Part shown: positions 43,900 through 53,838 of the stretch, one piece after another
Position numbering within the stretch: position 1 is the stretch's first letter
Layout of the letters: every line of letters begins with the position of its first letter
Origin: Tretioscincus oriximinensis
Taxonomy: Eukaryota > Chordata > Lepidosauria > Squamata > Gymnophthalmidae
DNA: 64,000 nucleotides
NCBI GenBank assembly: GCA_022410635.1
Contig: JAJVDF010000029.1
Span: 2,429,596-2,493,595, forward strand
Reading direction: 5' to 3'
The notes under the pieces: model-generated
Told to the model about the DNA's origin: nothing
Seen by the model: only the letters and a program-made list of their open reading frames with translations
Database searches by the model: none
Made by a program: the position numbers and the translations under genes

Positions 43900-44370
43900 C
43901 TAATTCCAAATAATAAAGATACTTTACACCTACCTTTGGAAGACCACTGGCTGGTAAAGTTTAGCATCTGGGCTGGGCATATTACAATTGCTTGTGCTTG
44001 GAAAGATAAATCCAAATAGACCTTGGAAAACTGGATGGAATATATGCTGGACGTTATGCATTTTGATCGTATGAGAGTACGCAACAATGCTATCACCATT
44101 AAAACTCCTTGGTTTACAAAATGGCAAAGGTTCATAGCCTATGGGATTTTTAATTCTAATAATATGACATTGATACAAACTATTGCAATGCTCTTCAAAC
44201 AAAGAAATATTACATGATTTAATCAAACATGATGTATCCAAACTGGGTGGATGGAAAGTTATAAGAAATGTTTTTTGGGNTTTTTTTATTTTAATTATGT
44301 TAATTATGTTCATTGTTGTTTATATATACTGANGTTTAAGTATATCATTTGATCAATAAAGACAACACAG
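43900..44370 (+). pseudogene. L1 ORF2 C-terminus and 3' UTR
   Basis: The plus strand reads ITIACAWKDKSK, one stop, TLENWMEYMLDVMHFDRM, ITIKTPWFTKWQRFIAY and QTIAMLFKQRNIT, ending in a stop near 44214. This matches the end of the L1 ORF2 at 16970-17220. A short 3' UTR with GATCAATAAAGACAAC follows. 5'-truncated. Confidence 0.75.
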
Positions 44371-44399
44371 ATTGGAAAACAAAAACCAAAAAAGCCCAG

Positions 44400-44617
44400 A
44401 TCTATACCCGAAGGTCTCAGGGCAGCCAACCAAAGGGTGGTGCACTTAGCTTTTGTTACTTTCTTCACAACAGATGCTTTGTGAAGTAGATGGGACTGAG
44501 CGAGTTCTAAAGAACTGCGATTGGCCTAAGGTCACCCAGCTGGCTTCATGGAGGAGTGTGAAATCTACCNGGGAGACTTCCAAATAAGAGTCCAATACTC
44601 TAACTTAAAAATTTAAG
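44400..44617 (-). mobile_element. SINE family S2 with L2-like tail
   Basis: From the left edge, TATACCCGAAGGTCTCAGGG and CAGCC are the reversed L2-like tail. Next come CACAACAGATGCTTTGTGAA, GTAGATGGGACTGAGCGAG, TTCTAAAGAACTGCGATTGG and GGTCACCCAGCTGGCTTCAT, the reversed S2 body. The tRNA-like head near 44560-44610 is poorly preserved. Confidence 0.7.
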
Positions 44618-44656
44618 TTATACATTTTTTTGTAATTCAGATTTCCTTTTCTTTAA

Positions 44657-44730
44657 CACAGAATCACAGAATCTATGAATAGGAGGGAACTTTGGAAATC
44701 ATCTAACACAACTCCTGTTCAAAGAAAAAC
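44657..44730 (-). mobile_element. CR1 LINE 3' terminus (second octamer type)
   Basis: ACACAGAATCACAGAATCTA and GGAGGGAACTTTGGAAATCA match the reversed end of the CR1 at 52680 (GAATCATAGAATCATAGAG, TTGGAAGGGACCT). Confidence 0.65.
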
Positions 44731-44935
44731 TCTGTGAGTCATTCTTTCAGTTATTGAATTGCAGAAATTGTGTCACCATGTAAGTGACTTATATAAATAA
44801 TCCTATTTATATTTAAAAATTCAAACTGGTTTATGACATGGCTTTCTTTTACCACCCTTGGAAGAAATCTAAAAAAGCTTGGGAGTTTTTTTCTGTTGTT
44901 TTACTTACCACATAGTCTAATTTTACAGACTGCAT

Positions 44936-45015
44936 TAAGATATTTTTAAAAATACATAATACAATCCATAGGTTATAACCTATGGATTGCATTATGTATT
45001 TTTAAAAATATCTTA
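44936..45015. repeat. 80 bp near-perfect palindrome with no spacer
   Basis: Arms 44936-44975 and 44976-45015 are reverse complements at 39 of 40 positions (the centre is GGTTATAACC). The sequence is AT-rich (TTTTTAAAAATACATAAT). No transposon termini or target duplication were identified around it. Such a sequence can extrude a cruciform. Confidence 0.9.
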
Positions 45016-45109
45016 TAACATTCAAAACCAAATTACAGTTCTTTCATTTACATGAGAAAGAAAAACGCCTATAAGAATTACAAAACAAAACAACAACATT
45101 ATCAGCAAA

Positions 45110-45720
45110 AAAACTATTCTTCTAATAACAAACCCTAAAAAAATTACTATCCTAATCTATCTAAAATCCTGCCCTGTCTGGGAAGTATTTTATTCTACCC
45201 ATTTAAGTATGAATTGTTTCCCTGGTATGTTTAACTGCGCCATCATATCTATGTTTTCTACAAGAGAAGACCAAATGGTTCTTGCACTCTTTCTTATTTG
45301 TTGCCTGTCCCATTTTGACCTGTGCGTTCATGTATTAAAACCTCCCACAATACTGTATACCAGTTTTGAAGCCCTATGTTTTCTAATGTCTTCCAGCTCC
45401 TCACTATGACTGCCTTGTTAGCATATAAACAATATGATGCTGGTTTAATCCTAACTTTTATAGCTACTGCATTAAGAGATTGAGGGACATACCATCTGTA
45501 TGCTGGTGCACACTATGACAGACCCTGCCTGGAATCTCTTCTGCACCAACATGTGTACAGCAGGCTTATATTGCAGGATATAATCCAGAACAAGACCCAG
45601 TGAAGGAAGGGTCTTACAATATATAACTGANTACTCTTTAATATGAGTATATTTTAATATGAATTGAATACACCAAGGCAAGCTGAGGAATGTAATAAGA
45701 TGCAAAGCCCAATCCACCTT
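45110..45720 (-). pseudogene. L1 ORF2 C-terminal fragment
   Basis: The minus strand reads YANKAVIVRSWKTLENIGLQ, NWYTVLWEVLIHERTGQ, then a stop. A NKA-I--W-----P/L--W arrangement lies at the end of L1 ORF2 proteins. The upstream part (45472-45717) is open and hydrophobic (LVLDYILQYKPAVHMLV). It is diverged from the other L1 copies here and may be another subfamily. Confidence 0.55.
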
Positions 45721-45924
45721 AACCCANCCAAGAGCAGACAGGTGTCACTCTTAGTTTACATGATCAGCTAAGCGAAACATTTTTGAGGCTACTGCTTACT
45801 GCTCTGGTTGATGTATAATGAATTCTTGAAGAAAGGTTTGAAATAGAGGAAGGGAGAGAAACAGAAACCATCCAGCAGTGACTCCTGCCAGAGAAAGGTA
45901 AAGGGAGGGGGGAGGAAGAATCCT

Positions 45925-46290
45925 AATTTCAGCAGCTCATTGCCGTGTAATTATCAAATGGCGACAGTAGGCTGAGATGCTTGCTAATTAAGGCCGCATT
46001 TCTTTATGACTAGTTATTCTGAGTTGTCATTTGATAGACCGAAGGGAGGGGGGGATGAACATATAAAGTTGTTTTTAATTACATTTGGTATGCTAATTTC
46101 TGATATAAAATAAATATTTACCAGGAGCAATATTTCTTCATTTCACGCTAGTTGCTTTGTGGCATTTATCAAGGATTGCAAACAGGCTGCTATCGCCCAG
46201 CCCTCACTGCCAGCGTCCTTTCTTCTTTCGGAAGACGATAGCGTAACCTCAGCTATCCTAGGTAACATGAAGGTCTATATCCATAAAATA
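45925..46290. other. candidate conserved non-coding element
   Basis: This unique stretch lacks repeat signatures and contains dense homeodomain-type words: GTGTAATTATCAAATGG, TTGCTAATTAAGGCCGC, TTTTAATTACATTTGG, TATGCTAATTTCTG. It retains several CpGs and a short hairpin GCTATCG/CGATAGC (46189 and 46227). Conserved enhancers of developmental genes often look like this. No alignment could be made. Confidence 0.35.
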
Positions 46291-46454
46291 CTCACCCAGA
46301 AAAGAACTGGAATAGATGATCCAAAGAAAGAAAAGCTTTCCTCTTCCACAACTTTATTTTTTCTACCAAATCTATCATCTGATACCAAAGAGAATAGTAC
46401 CTACATGTGCATTAAAAATCATGTGTGGTGTGAAAATGGTGGAGGGAGAACTTG

Positions 46455-46988
46455 TATTTCAGATACCTCACAATACTAAAAGTAAGGGTCCCTTTATGAA
46501 GTTGGAAGGTAGGAGAGTTAGGAGCAACAAAGAGAATATTTTTCACTCACAGGTCTACGGAATTAAATACCAGAAGATGTGATGATAACAATGAGCCTGT
46601 ATAACTTTAGGAAACGATTAGACAAACTCACAGAAGACAGAAGTATCAGTGACTATTAGAACTGATTGCTTAGAGGTTGCCTCCAGATAATGCCTGGGCA
46701 TTAGGGGAAGATAGAGGATAGCTCTGTCCGTTTGCAAGGAGTTTTAGGGCCCATGAATATTTAGCCTTAATCCTCTGCTGAAGATGAACAGAAGCAATTG
46801 ATGGACCAATGTGTGACACCAACGCTGGAGTTGATGGACTGCTAGCTGATTCTGAAAAGTTCCTCTTCCAATGCACAACACTAATGGACATTTGTTGAAT
46901 TAAAATTGGCGGGCCACTGAGTGAGATAGAATACTGAGTTAGATGGGGTGTGGCTTGATTCAGCAGGGCTCCTCTTCTGTTCTTATGT
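46455..46988 (+). mobile_element. CR1 LINE C-terminus and 3' end, diverged
   Basis: PHNTKSKGPFMKLEGRRVRS followed by IFHSQVYGIKYQ corresponds to SHNTRTRGHSLKLMGRKVRT of the better copies. The 3' UTR ends with TGATTCAGCAGGGCTCCTCT and TCTGTTCTTATG. Confidence 0.65.
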
Positions 46989-46997
46989 GAAGGTTTA

Positions 46998-47265
46998 GAG
47001 TACATAAGAGCATAAGAGGAGCCTTGGTGAATGGGGCCAGAGCCCATCTAGTCTCAAGCAGAAGAAGGAAAAACCCTCACCTGTTCTTGACTCCCTGCAA
47101 CTGGTATTTCAGGACTACTTCCTGTTTTCCCATCCTAACAGCCATTGATACAACTGACTTCCATGAATTTATCTAACCCTATTTTGAATCTGTCCAGACG
47201 GCTAACTACCACTACTAGTAAAGGTCTGACATCTTATAACCTCAAATCCGTCTCTTATGCTCTGT
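46998..47265 (-). mobile_element. CR1 LINE 3' end, opposite orientation
   Basis: GTACATAAGAGCATAAGAGG, CCAGAGCCCATCTAGTCTC and CTTCCATGAATTTATCTAAC identify a reversed copy. Its tail lies about 10 bp from the tail of the preceding plus-strand CR1, so the pair is arranged tail to tail. Confidence 0.65.
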
Positions 47266-47984
47266 GACATTAAAAAAATCCCCTCTCTTTGCCAGTTCAT
47301 TTTTCTCAAAATTACTTGGAAAATATCAGGATCTACCCAATCCAATATTAAGAGCATGCCACCGTACTGTATTCTAATAAATTCCTTTTAAAAAAAATTG
47401 GAGCCTACTCAGAAATAAACCCTACTGAATTCAGTGGCAGATTTTAACCAGGATACAAACACCTCGGTCCATGTTCAACCCTGCCAAACCATGCCCCCTC
47501 CCCCATTCAAACCATGCTCTCACTCCTTCAACCCATGGTCTACCCTTGCAACTGTCCTGGCTTCTCTCCTCCGTTTCTTTCTCCCACCTGATCTNCAGGC
47601 AATGGTGAGAAAGTAGAACAAGCAAGCAGGCAGCTGCCCCCTCTTGCATCAGACACATAGTTTACTATTTTGATTGGTGATGCCTTGCTTGTGTCTGGGA
47701 TTAGATGTCCATTTCCATCTCATATGCACCATGATGANATGCTGTTTACAGCTGTGCGAATGTCAGCTTTAGCTAGCAGAAGAAGCAGACATNTGCATGA
47801 ATGGAAACAGAAAATCTTCGTGGCATATGCAATGAAAATAGAAATCTAAACCAGTGTAAATCTGACATGGGCTCATCAGAACAGGTAGACCATAGCGATG
47901 GTGCAGATTTCATGTGAAAACTAGGAGCCTACTGGGAATTGAGTGCTTTCTCTCAATTTCAAGCAGGTTCTAAATGGGTCCATA
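47266..47984. other. no feature seen
   Basis: No repeat family or exon is recognised. Confidence 0.4.
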
Positions 47985-48136
47985 TTATTTAACCTGGGCT
48001 TTGGCTGAAAAAAAAACCTGCTCTCCATTCCCTACTTTCAGATTTTTTTAACATGTTTATCTCTTTTTTACTGTTATCTGCCCTGAGACCTTTGGGTACA
48101 GGGCAGTTTAGAAATGTAAATAAATAAATAAATAAA
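47985..48136 (+). mobile_element. L2-like LINE 3' end
   Basis: TTTAACCTGGGCTTTGGCTG, CTGCCCTGAGACCTTTGGGT and a GTAAATAAATAAATAAATAA tail match 18505-18660. Only the last few codons of ORF2 are included. Confidence 0.7.
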
Positions 48137-48142
48137 GCTGTA

Positions 48143-48328
48143 AGAACATAAAACATAAGAGGAGCTCTGCTGAATAGGGACTGAGCCTATCTGGTCCAGC
48201 ATTCTGTCTCGCACAGAGGCCCACCAATTGCACCTGGGCAGTCTGAACAGAAGAAGGCAAAATCCTCACCTATTCTCGACTTCCTGCAAATGGTATCTCA
48301 GGAGCACTGCACGTTGCTCCATCCCANA
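48143..48328 (-). mobile_element. CR1 LINE 3' end
   Basis: AAGAACATAAAACATAAGAG, GGTCCAGCATTCTGTCTCG and GCACAGAGGCCCACCAATTG are the reversed CR1 tail and 3' UTR. It directly abuts the L2-like tail. Confidence 0.75.
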
Positions 48329-48654
48329 TATAGTTTCAGTTATAACTTTATGCACTTACCATGCTAGATCTGTTTAGTAAAACTAGATAAATTTGATCCA
48401 GATTAGCTTCAGTATGGAACAATGAGACAATGAAATGTGAAATCTCTAATCTAGAGGACACAACATGAACCTCTTGGTAGCAATTTGCTCATTCCCCACC
48501 CACTAATCAATAGTAGGTGCGGCCACTCATTGGTGAATTTGTTTGGTCACCATCTAACTCTACATTGGCTTCAAAGCTGAAGTAGCATTTCCTAGCAGAG
48601 AGATTTTGAAGGCAGTGCAAAGAAGACAGACAGTGCATGACTCTTGATAGCACA
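48329..48654. other. no feature seen
   Basis: No clear feature; AGATAAATTTGATCCAGATTAG near 48384 resembles part of repeat U1. Confidence 0.3.
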
Positions 48655-48668
48655 TCTATAGTCACATG

Positions 48669-48903
48669 TGAAGAAGCAAAAAAAAAAAGGTATTTACTTT
48701 ATATTTACTTTATAAGAAGGACTTAACTCTTGTTACTCTTAGATTAAGACTCGGGGAGGATATGAGGAGGGTAAGGAGGGAATTGTAAAAATGATAGATG
48801 ACAAATGTAATTATCATAGTGTAACAATGTGTCGTAACAATGTGTCGTAACAATATGATGTAGAAATTTGTTTTGTGTAACATTTATATTGGATAATAAA
48901 AAC
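48669..48903 (+). mobile_element. 5'-truncated L1 3' UTR with target-site duplication
   Basis: The 235 bp insert is flanked by TCTATAGTCACATG (48655-48668) and TCTATGGTCACATG (48904-48917), one mismatch in 14. It contains a purine-rich GGGGAGGATATGAGGAGGG part and ends TATTGGATAATAAAAA, as L1 3' UTRs do. A 13 bp unit GTAACAATGTGTC is repeated about three times at 48819-48857. Confidence 0.75.
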
Positions 48904-48974
48904 TCTATGGTCACATGAATCCAGTCTATGTGCAGATGCACTGCTTAATTCAGATGTAGATCTGATGGATCACT

Positions 48975-49080
48975 AATCCATTTTAAAGAGCTCTTAGCAC
49001 AGATATGATTCAGATTAGCATCAGTCCCATGCTAACAATGTGGACTGGTGACTGTGTTCGTAAGACCAGGATCAGAATAG
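48975..49080 (+). repeat. unclassified interspersed repeat U1, copy 3
   Basis: AAAGAGCTCTTAGCACAGAT, GATTCAGATTAGCATCAGTC and CCATGCTAACAATGTGGACT align with 9255-9340. Confidence 0.5.
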
Positions 49081-50090
49081 TTCCACAGACACTTTAAAAA
49101 AATAACCCACTAAATACTTAATATTCTAATCATCATGAAAACTTACAGAACACATTAAATTTATTCTCAATAGAGAGTATGAAATCTCTCACTAAAAAGT
49201 GGGCTGCTACTCTGGCTGAAGAACGTTACTGCTTTTTGAAGCTTTATAAAAAAAAANGTCAAATAAAAAAATCCAATACAGTTAAAAAAAAGGATCCAAA
49301 AATGCATAACTGATCAAATCTTCAGGCTTATTTTTCTCTTCTTAATTTGAAACATTCAAAGATGTCCCTTCATACATCAACTGGTTTCCATCTTCCTTTT
49401 TTTGATCTATACTGCATACCCTTATAGTGAAGCTTAAAATAACAAATCTTCAATTATTCCTTAAATGGTAAAACATTTTATCATTTTATACATGAGGCTT
49501 AAACTGGCATTTGCATAAAACAACTGTTCATTCCACCAAGTGTTTGGCTTGGTTATCTAACTTGATCAGACGGCTTTTCCTTAATGATTTCTTTTTATAA
49601 TGTTACTTTTTATAATTTCATGATTTCATAATTTTGTAATGCAATCATGCACACATCTGTTCAAGAAGAAGTGCCATGAATTTGCATGCATGCAGCTGTC
49701 TTTCATGCTGCAGGGGGTGAAGATAGGATTACCACATAGCAACCAGGAAAGGAATTGGCAGCATTAATGTCTGTGAAAAACTGATTAACCCCAACCAAAG
49801 TGCTGCAAGAATTATTAGCTACACCAGGTGAAAATTCCTCTTCTCCACAGCCATTAAAACTGCAAACTTCTATCCTAGTTTTTATGTGGTTACCCTAGGT
49901 TAAGATGAAATAATACACCAGCTGCAGAGGGCTGCACTGCACTCTTTGCTTTGGAGACTCCACCGAATTCCCATAAAGCATGTTGTATTAAAACACACTA
50001 ATCTCAAGTTATCTTTCCCATGTGCCCAGAACATTAAGAAGGTTGGCANCTAGATGGAGATACCAGAAAATAGCAGATGAGGAATGCTGC
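49081..50090. other. no feature seen
   Basis: AT-rich sequence with no recognised repeat or exon. The short CATGCATGCAG words near 49690 are not otherwise explained. Confidence 0.4.
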
Positions 50091-50103
50091 ATCTTCAGTG
50101 GTT

Positions 50104-50306
50104 CAGCAAGGGTGGTTTGTAGCACTTAGAAGAGAAAGCTATTTGGTATGAGCTTTCATAGACACGTCTTTTTCTTCAGATGCTGCAGAAGTAGATATGT
50201 CTATGAAAGCTCATGCCGCCTACCTTTCTCTTGGTAGTCTCTACGTGCTACAAGCTCCCCCTTGCTGGACTCTCTGAACTAAGACTAACATGGTTATTCC
50301 TCTGAA
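50104..50306 (+). mobile_element. foldback retroposon, family F, copy D
   Basis: This 203 bp copy has arms GGTATGAGCTTTCATAGACA and GTCTATGAAAGCTCATGCC and the terminal motif ACTAACATGGTTATTCCTCT. It is flanked by ATCTTCAGTGGTT (50091-50103) and ATCTTTAATGGTT (50307-50319), a 13 bp duplication with two mismatches. Confidence 0.75.
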
Positions 50307-50319
50307 ATCTTTAATGGTT

Positions 50320-51623
50320 GTAAAACATAAGTAGTTGTAGGGCTTGTAGTTTTTATTGCTGGCAGCATCTGCTGAAATTTCCTCTTTTAACACCCATTAA
50401 AGATATCATTTATGGTAATACTATACCCAGGGACCCATCAAAATCATAATTACCTTTACAGGAGACATGGCTTATATCCCTGATAATGTCTCTGCTAAGA
50501 TTTGATGCTAAGCTAAAACCCTGATAAAGTTTGTGTTTTCATTTTCTTTTCTTCTATTTGTTTTTACAACCTTTCTGAACAGAAAATTTGCCCAGGGCAG
50601 TTTACAATTAACAGAAAAGATAAAACACAAAATAATATATCGATCATTATAATCCATCAAATAAAATTTTGTATAATTATAAAATATAAAATAACATATA
50701 TAAAGTATCTCATTACAAAATAACACAAAACCTAAAACAAAATGAAACAAACATTGGGGTCAAGTCTTACATTAAAATGCACAATGCATTATGAAATTAC
50801 AAACAAAAACAAATAATACACTAATTATAAAGTAACACAACTTCAGGGGAGGTCTTCACATTGTAAGAATAAATCATTTGAAATAAAGTTCAGACAGTGC
50901 TTTATTCCAGAATATTTTTATCAAAATGAGTATTTAAAACAAAGTAAGTAAGTGACATTTGGATGTAGCCAAGGGGTTCATCCAGATGGCTGCCTTCTGT
51001 TTCATGCTATAAAGGATTTATGTTTTCATTTCTGCTGTTCATTCATACAAAACAATTGCCTCTTTTTCCCACTAAATCACTTCTCTTTCCCATGAAACCC
51101 TTCCTAAACCTTAGCTTGCAATTCCTCTTCCAATTGACTGTTGACTCCCCTTATTGATGGGTGATTGAAGTCAAAGGAAAAACCTCACTTTAAAACTTGC
51201 CTGAGTTCAGGAAGCCTACAGGTGTTTATATTCATCATTGCTGCTTTTTCTTTATAAATTCAGTAGAACTAAGCAGCTGATTGTCCTCCTGCTCTTGCTG
51301 AAGGGCATGCAAAGGATCATGAGGCAGGGTTAGAGATTTTGGCAGTTCTCAATCGTCCAGATACTGCTATCATAGTGCAAAGATTGGACATTGCAGTATA
51401 GAAGCTGCATAAAATTATTAGTGGAAATAGCATAATGATGGACCTTTTTAGTCTTACTCTGCTCCATCACTGCAAACACATATGGCAAATTCCCCATAAT
51501 CAAGCTCATGCAATGTAAAAAAATCTATATCTGGATGCATTCAAAGTTTCCCATAATCATGCTACTATAGTGTGAAAATGTGGGTGTATGTGTGCTTAAC
51601 TGAATCTATTGAGACTTAGAATG
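50320..51623. other. no feature seen
   Basis: AT-rich, with ATAAAATATAAAATAACAT words at 50680-50700. No family or exon is recognised. Confidence 0.4.
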
Positions 51624-51631
51624 CACTAGAC

Positions 51632-51783
51632 CAGAGATGTCAAACTGGTGGCCCTCCAGATGTTCCTGAACCACAACTCCCAATGTTCAATTTGGTTTAG
51701 CAGAGTGGAGTACAGTGCTGGGAGTGGAATGTTGGGAGTTGTGGTTCAGGAACATCTGGAGGGCCACCAGTTTGACATCTCTG
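51632..51783. mobile_element. palindromic hAT MITE with perfect 52 bp arms
   Basis: Arms 51632-51683 and 51732-51783 are exact reverse complements, starting CAGAGATGTCAAACTGGTGG. The 8 bp duplication CACTAGAC is perfect (51624-51631 and 51784-51791). The 48 bp loop has no coding potential. Identity of arms and duplication indicates a recent insertion. An outside hAT transposase would be needed. Confidence 0.9.
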
Positions 51784-51791
51784 CACTAGAC

Positions 51792-52679
51792 TTTATTGTA
51801 TTTCAAAAAGAATCCATGGAGCCTGTGCTAANCTAGAATGAAATGTGGAGAACAGACCCCTTAGAACCCTTTCTGGAACAGAATAAGGTCCAGTGCACTT
51901 AGAGACTTTCTTTCCATGTAGGTTAGAATTACAAACTATTGCAAATAGATGCAGATAGAGATGTAGCCATTTATACAAAAAATATAGTAAGAGATATAGA
52001 TCTCACTGCAAGCTTGCAGAGGCTTTCCGTTCACCCCCTCTGAACTCTATCATATTTGTACTCCTAATGCTTAAAGTTTAGATTAGCAAGGTGTTACCAT
52101 CATGTCCCATAATTGCTAAATATTGACTTTGCAAGTTGGACATCCAGTAGCTTCTCCATTTGCTAGCCTACCTCATTAGCTAGCAAAGGTTTTCATTTCA
52201 CAGAAAAACTGAGCTCATTTCTATGATGATTGTCTGGAAAAAGAAAGGTGGGGAGGAAAGCCCTTTTACGGCTCTAAGCAGCTGCGCCCAAACCCCAATT
52301 TTCTATTTCAAAGGTTAAAGAAAAATTAGCACCTGCCCAGTGAGCATGAAACAATTGTCTCTCAAGCAGAAAGTGGGAAATTTGATACTCTTTATACACT
52401 ATTGATCTAGAGCACAGTTGCTCCACACTACCATCCTACTGCTTGGTAGGAGGGAGTTGCTGTCTCCAGCAAAGGGAGGGGATGCCTTTTGTTTTGAAAT
52501 ATTTCATCTCGTTGTCAATGCAGCATGAATTCAAGCTCACGTTAGAAAGTCAGTGAATGATTTGTGACACACACAAGACTTTCCACGGCCACAGAAAAAG
52601 CCATGGCGTAGGCAGTTTTCTCTCACACATACAGAAACATGCATACATGAACACACATACTAGAGACTGAAATGGGAAG
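51792..52679. other. no feature seen
   Basis: No repeat family or exon is recognised. Confidence 0.4.
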
Positions 52680-53838
52680 AATCATAGAATCATAGAGTTG
52701 GAAGGGACCTCCGGGGTCATCGGGTCCAACCCCCTGCTCGATGCAGGATTCATTAAACCATCCCAGACAGATGACTGTCCAGTCTCTGTTTGAAGACTTC
52801 CAGGGAAGGCGAACTCACCACCCCCTGTGGCAAACTGTTCCACTGGTTTATCACCCTGACTGTTAGAAAGTTTTTTTCTGATATCTAATCTGAATCTACT
52901 CCCTTGTAGTTTCATTCCATTGTTTCTAGTCCTTCCATGTGCTAATGAGAACAATGTTGATCCCTCTGCTCTGTGACAGCCCTTCAGATATTTGTAGACA
53001 GCTATCAGGTCTCCTCTCAGTCTTCTCTTTTGCAGACTAAACATCCCTAGATCCTTTAACCGTTCCTCATAGGATATGGTTTCCAGACCACTCACCATCC
53101 TTGTAACTCTCTTTTGTACTTGCTCTAGTTTCTCAATGTCCTTTTTAAATTGGGCCCCCCAGAACTGAACACAGTATTCCAAGTGTGGTCGTACTAAAGT
53201 ACTGTAGAGAGGAATAATTACTTCACGTGAGCGAGATTCTATGCCCCTCTTGATACATCCCAGGATTGTGTTTGCCGTTTTTGCAGCTGCTTCACACTGT
53301 TGACTCATGTTTAGTCTGTGATCTACCAAAACACCCAGGTCCTTCTCACCTGTGCTGCTGCTCAGACATATTCCTCCCATTCTATATGTGCTGTTTTCAT
53401 TATTTCTGCCCAGATGTAGGATTTTGCATTTCTCTCTGTTAAATATCATTCTGTTAGTTTTAGCCCATTGTTCCAGTTTGTCTAGATCTTTTTGAATCCT
53501 ATCTCTATCTTGTTTAGTATTAGCAACACCGCCTAGTTTTGTGTCATCAGCAAATTTGATAAGTTTTCCTTCAATTCCTTCATCTACATCATTATAAATA
53601 TGTTAAATAGCACTGGGCCTAGGACAGACCCTTGTGGTACTCCACTTGAAACATTCTTCCAATTGGATGTGCAACCATTTATTATCACTCTTTGAGTACG
53701 ATCACTAAGCCAGTTTTGAATCCATCTAACTGTTGTTTTGTCAATCCCATACTTAACCCATGAAGAGATCACAGCTGAAATTTTCATAGATCCAGACAGA
53801 GCGCAACACCTGGCTTTACCCATTGGGAATGTCACATA
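52680..53838 (-). mobile_element. CR1 LINE, 3' half, nearly intact
   Basis: The left edge GAATCATAGAATCATAGAG is the reversed CR1 octamer tail, next to TTGGAAGGGACCTCCGGGGT. ORF2 sequence fills the rest up to about 53838, where the element is 5'-truncated. Reading is interrupted by only two apparent one-base indels. Confidence 0.9.
52838..53835 (-). pseudogene. CR1 ORF2, reverse transcriptase palm to C-terminus
   Basis: From the right: a [18 protein letters not shown] segment, [12 protein letters not shown], the RT block [18 protein letters not shown] (about 53605-53660), then in the next frame KFADDTKLGG with the catalytic FADD (about 53540-53565), [47 protein letters not shown] and [20 protein letters not shown] missing base near 53590 and an extra A near 52872 break the frame; after the second, the normal end (SLPQGVVSSPSLEVFK type) continues in another frame to a stop near 52766. 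CR1 ORF2 primes cDNA on nicked DNA. It lacks endonuclease and N-terminal RT. Confidence 0.85.
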
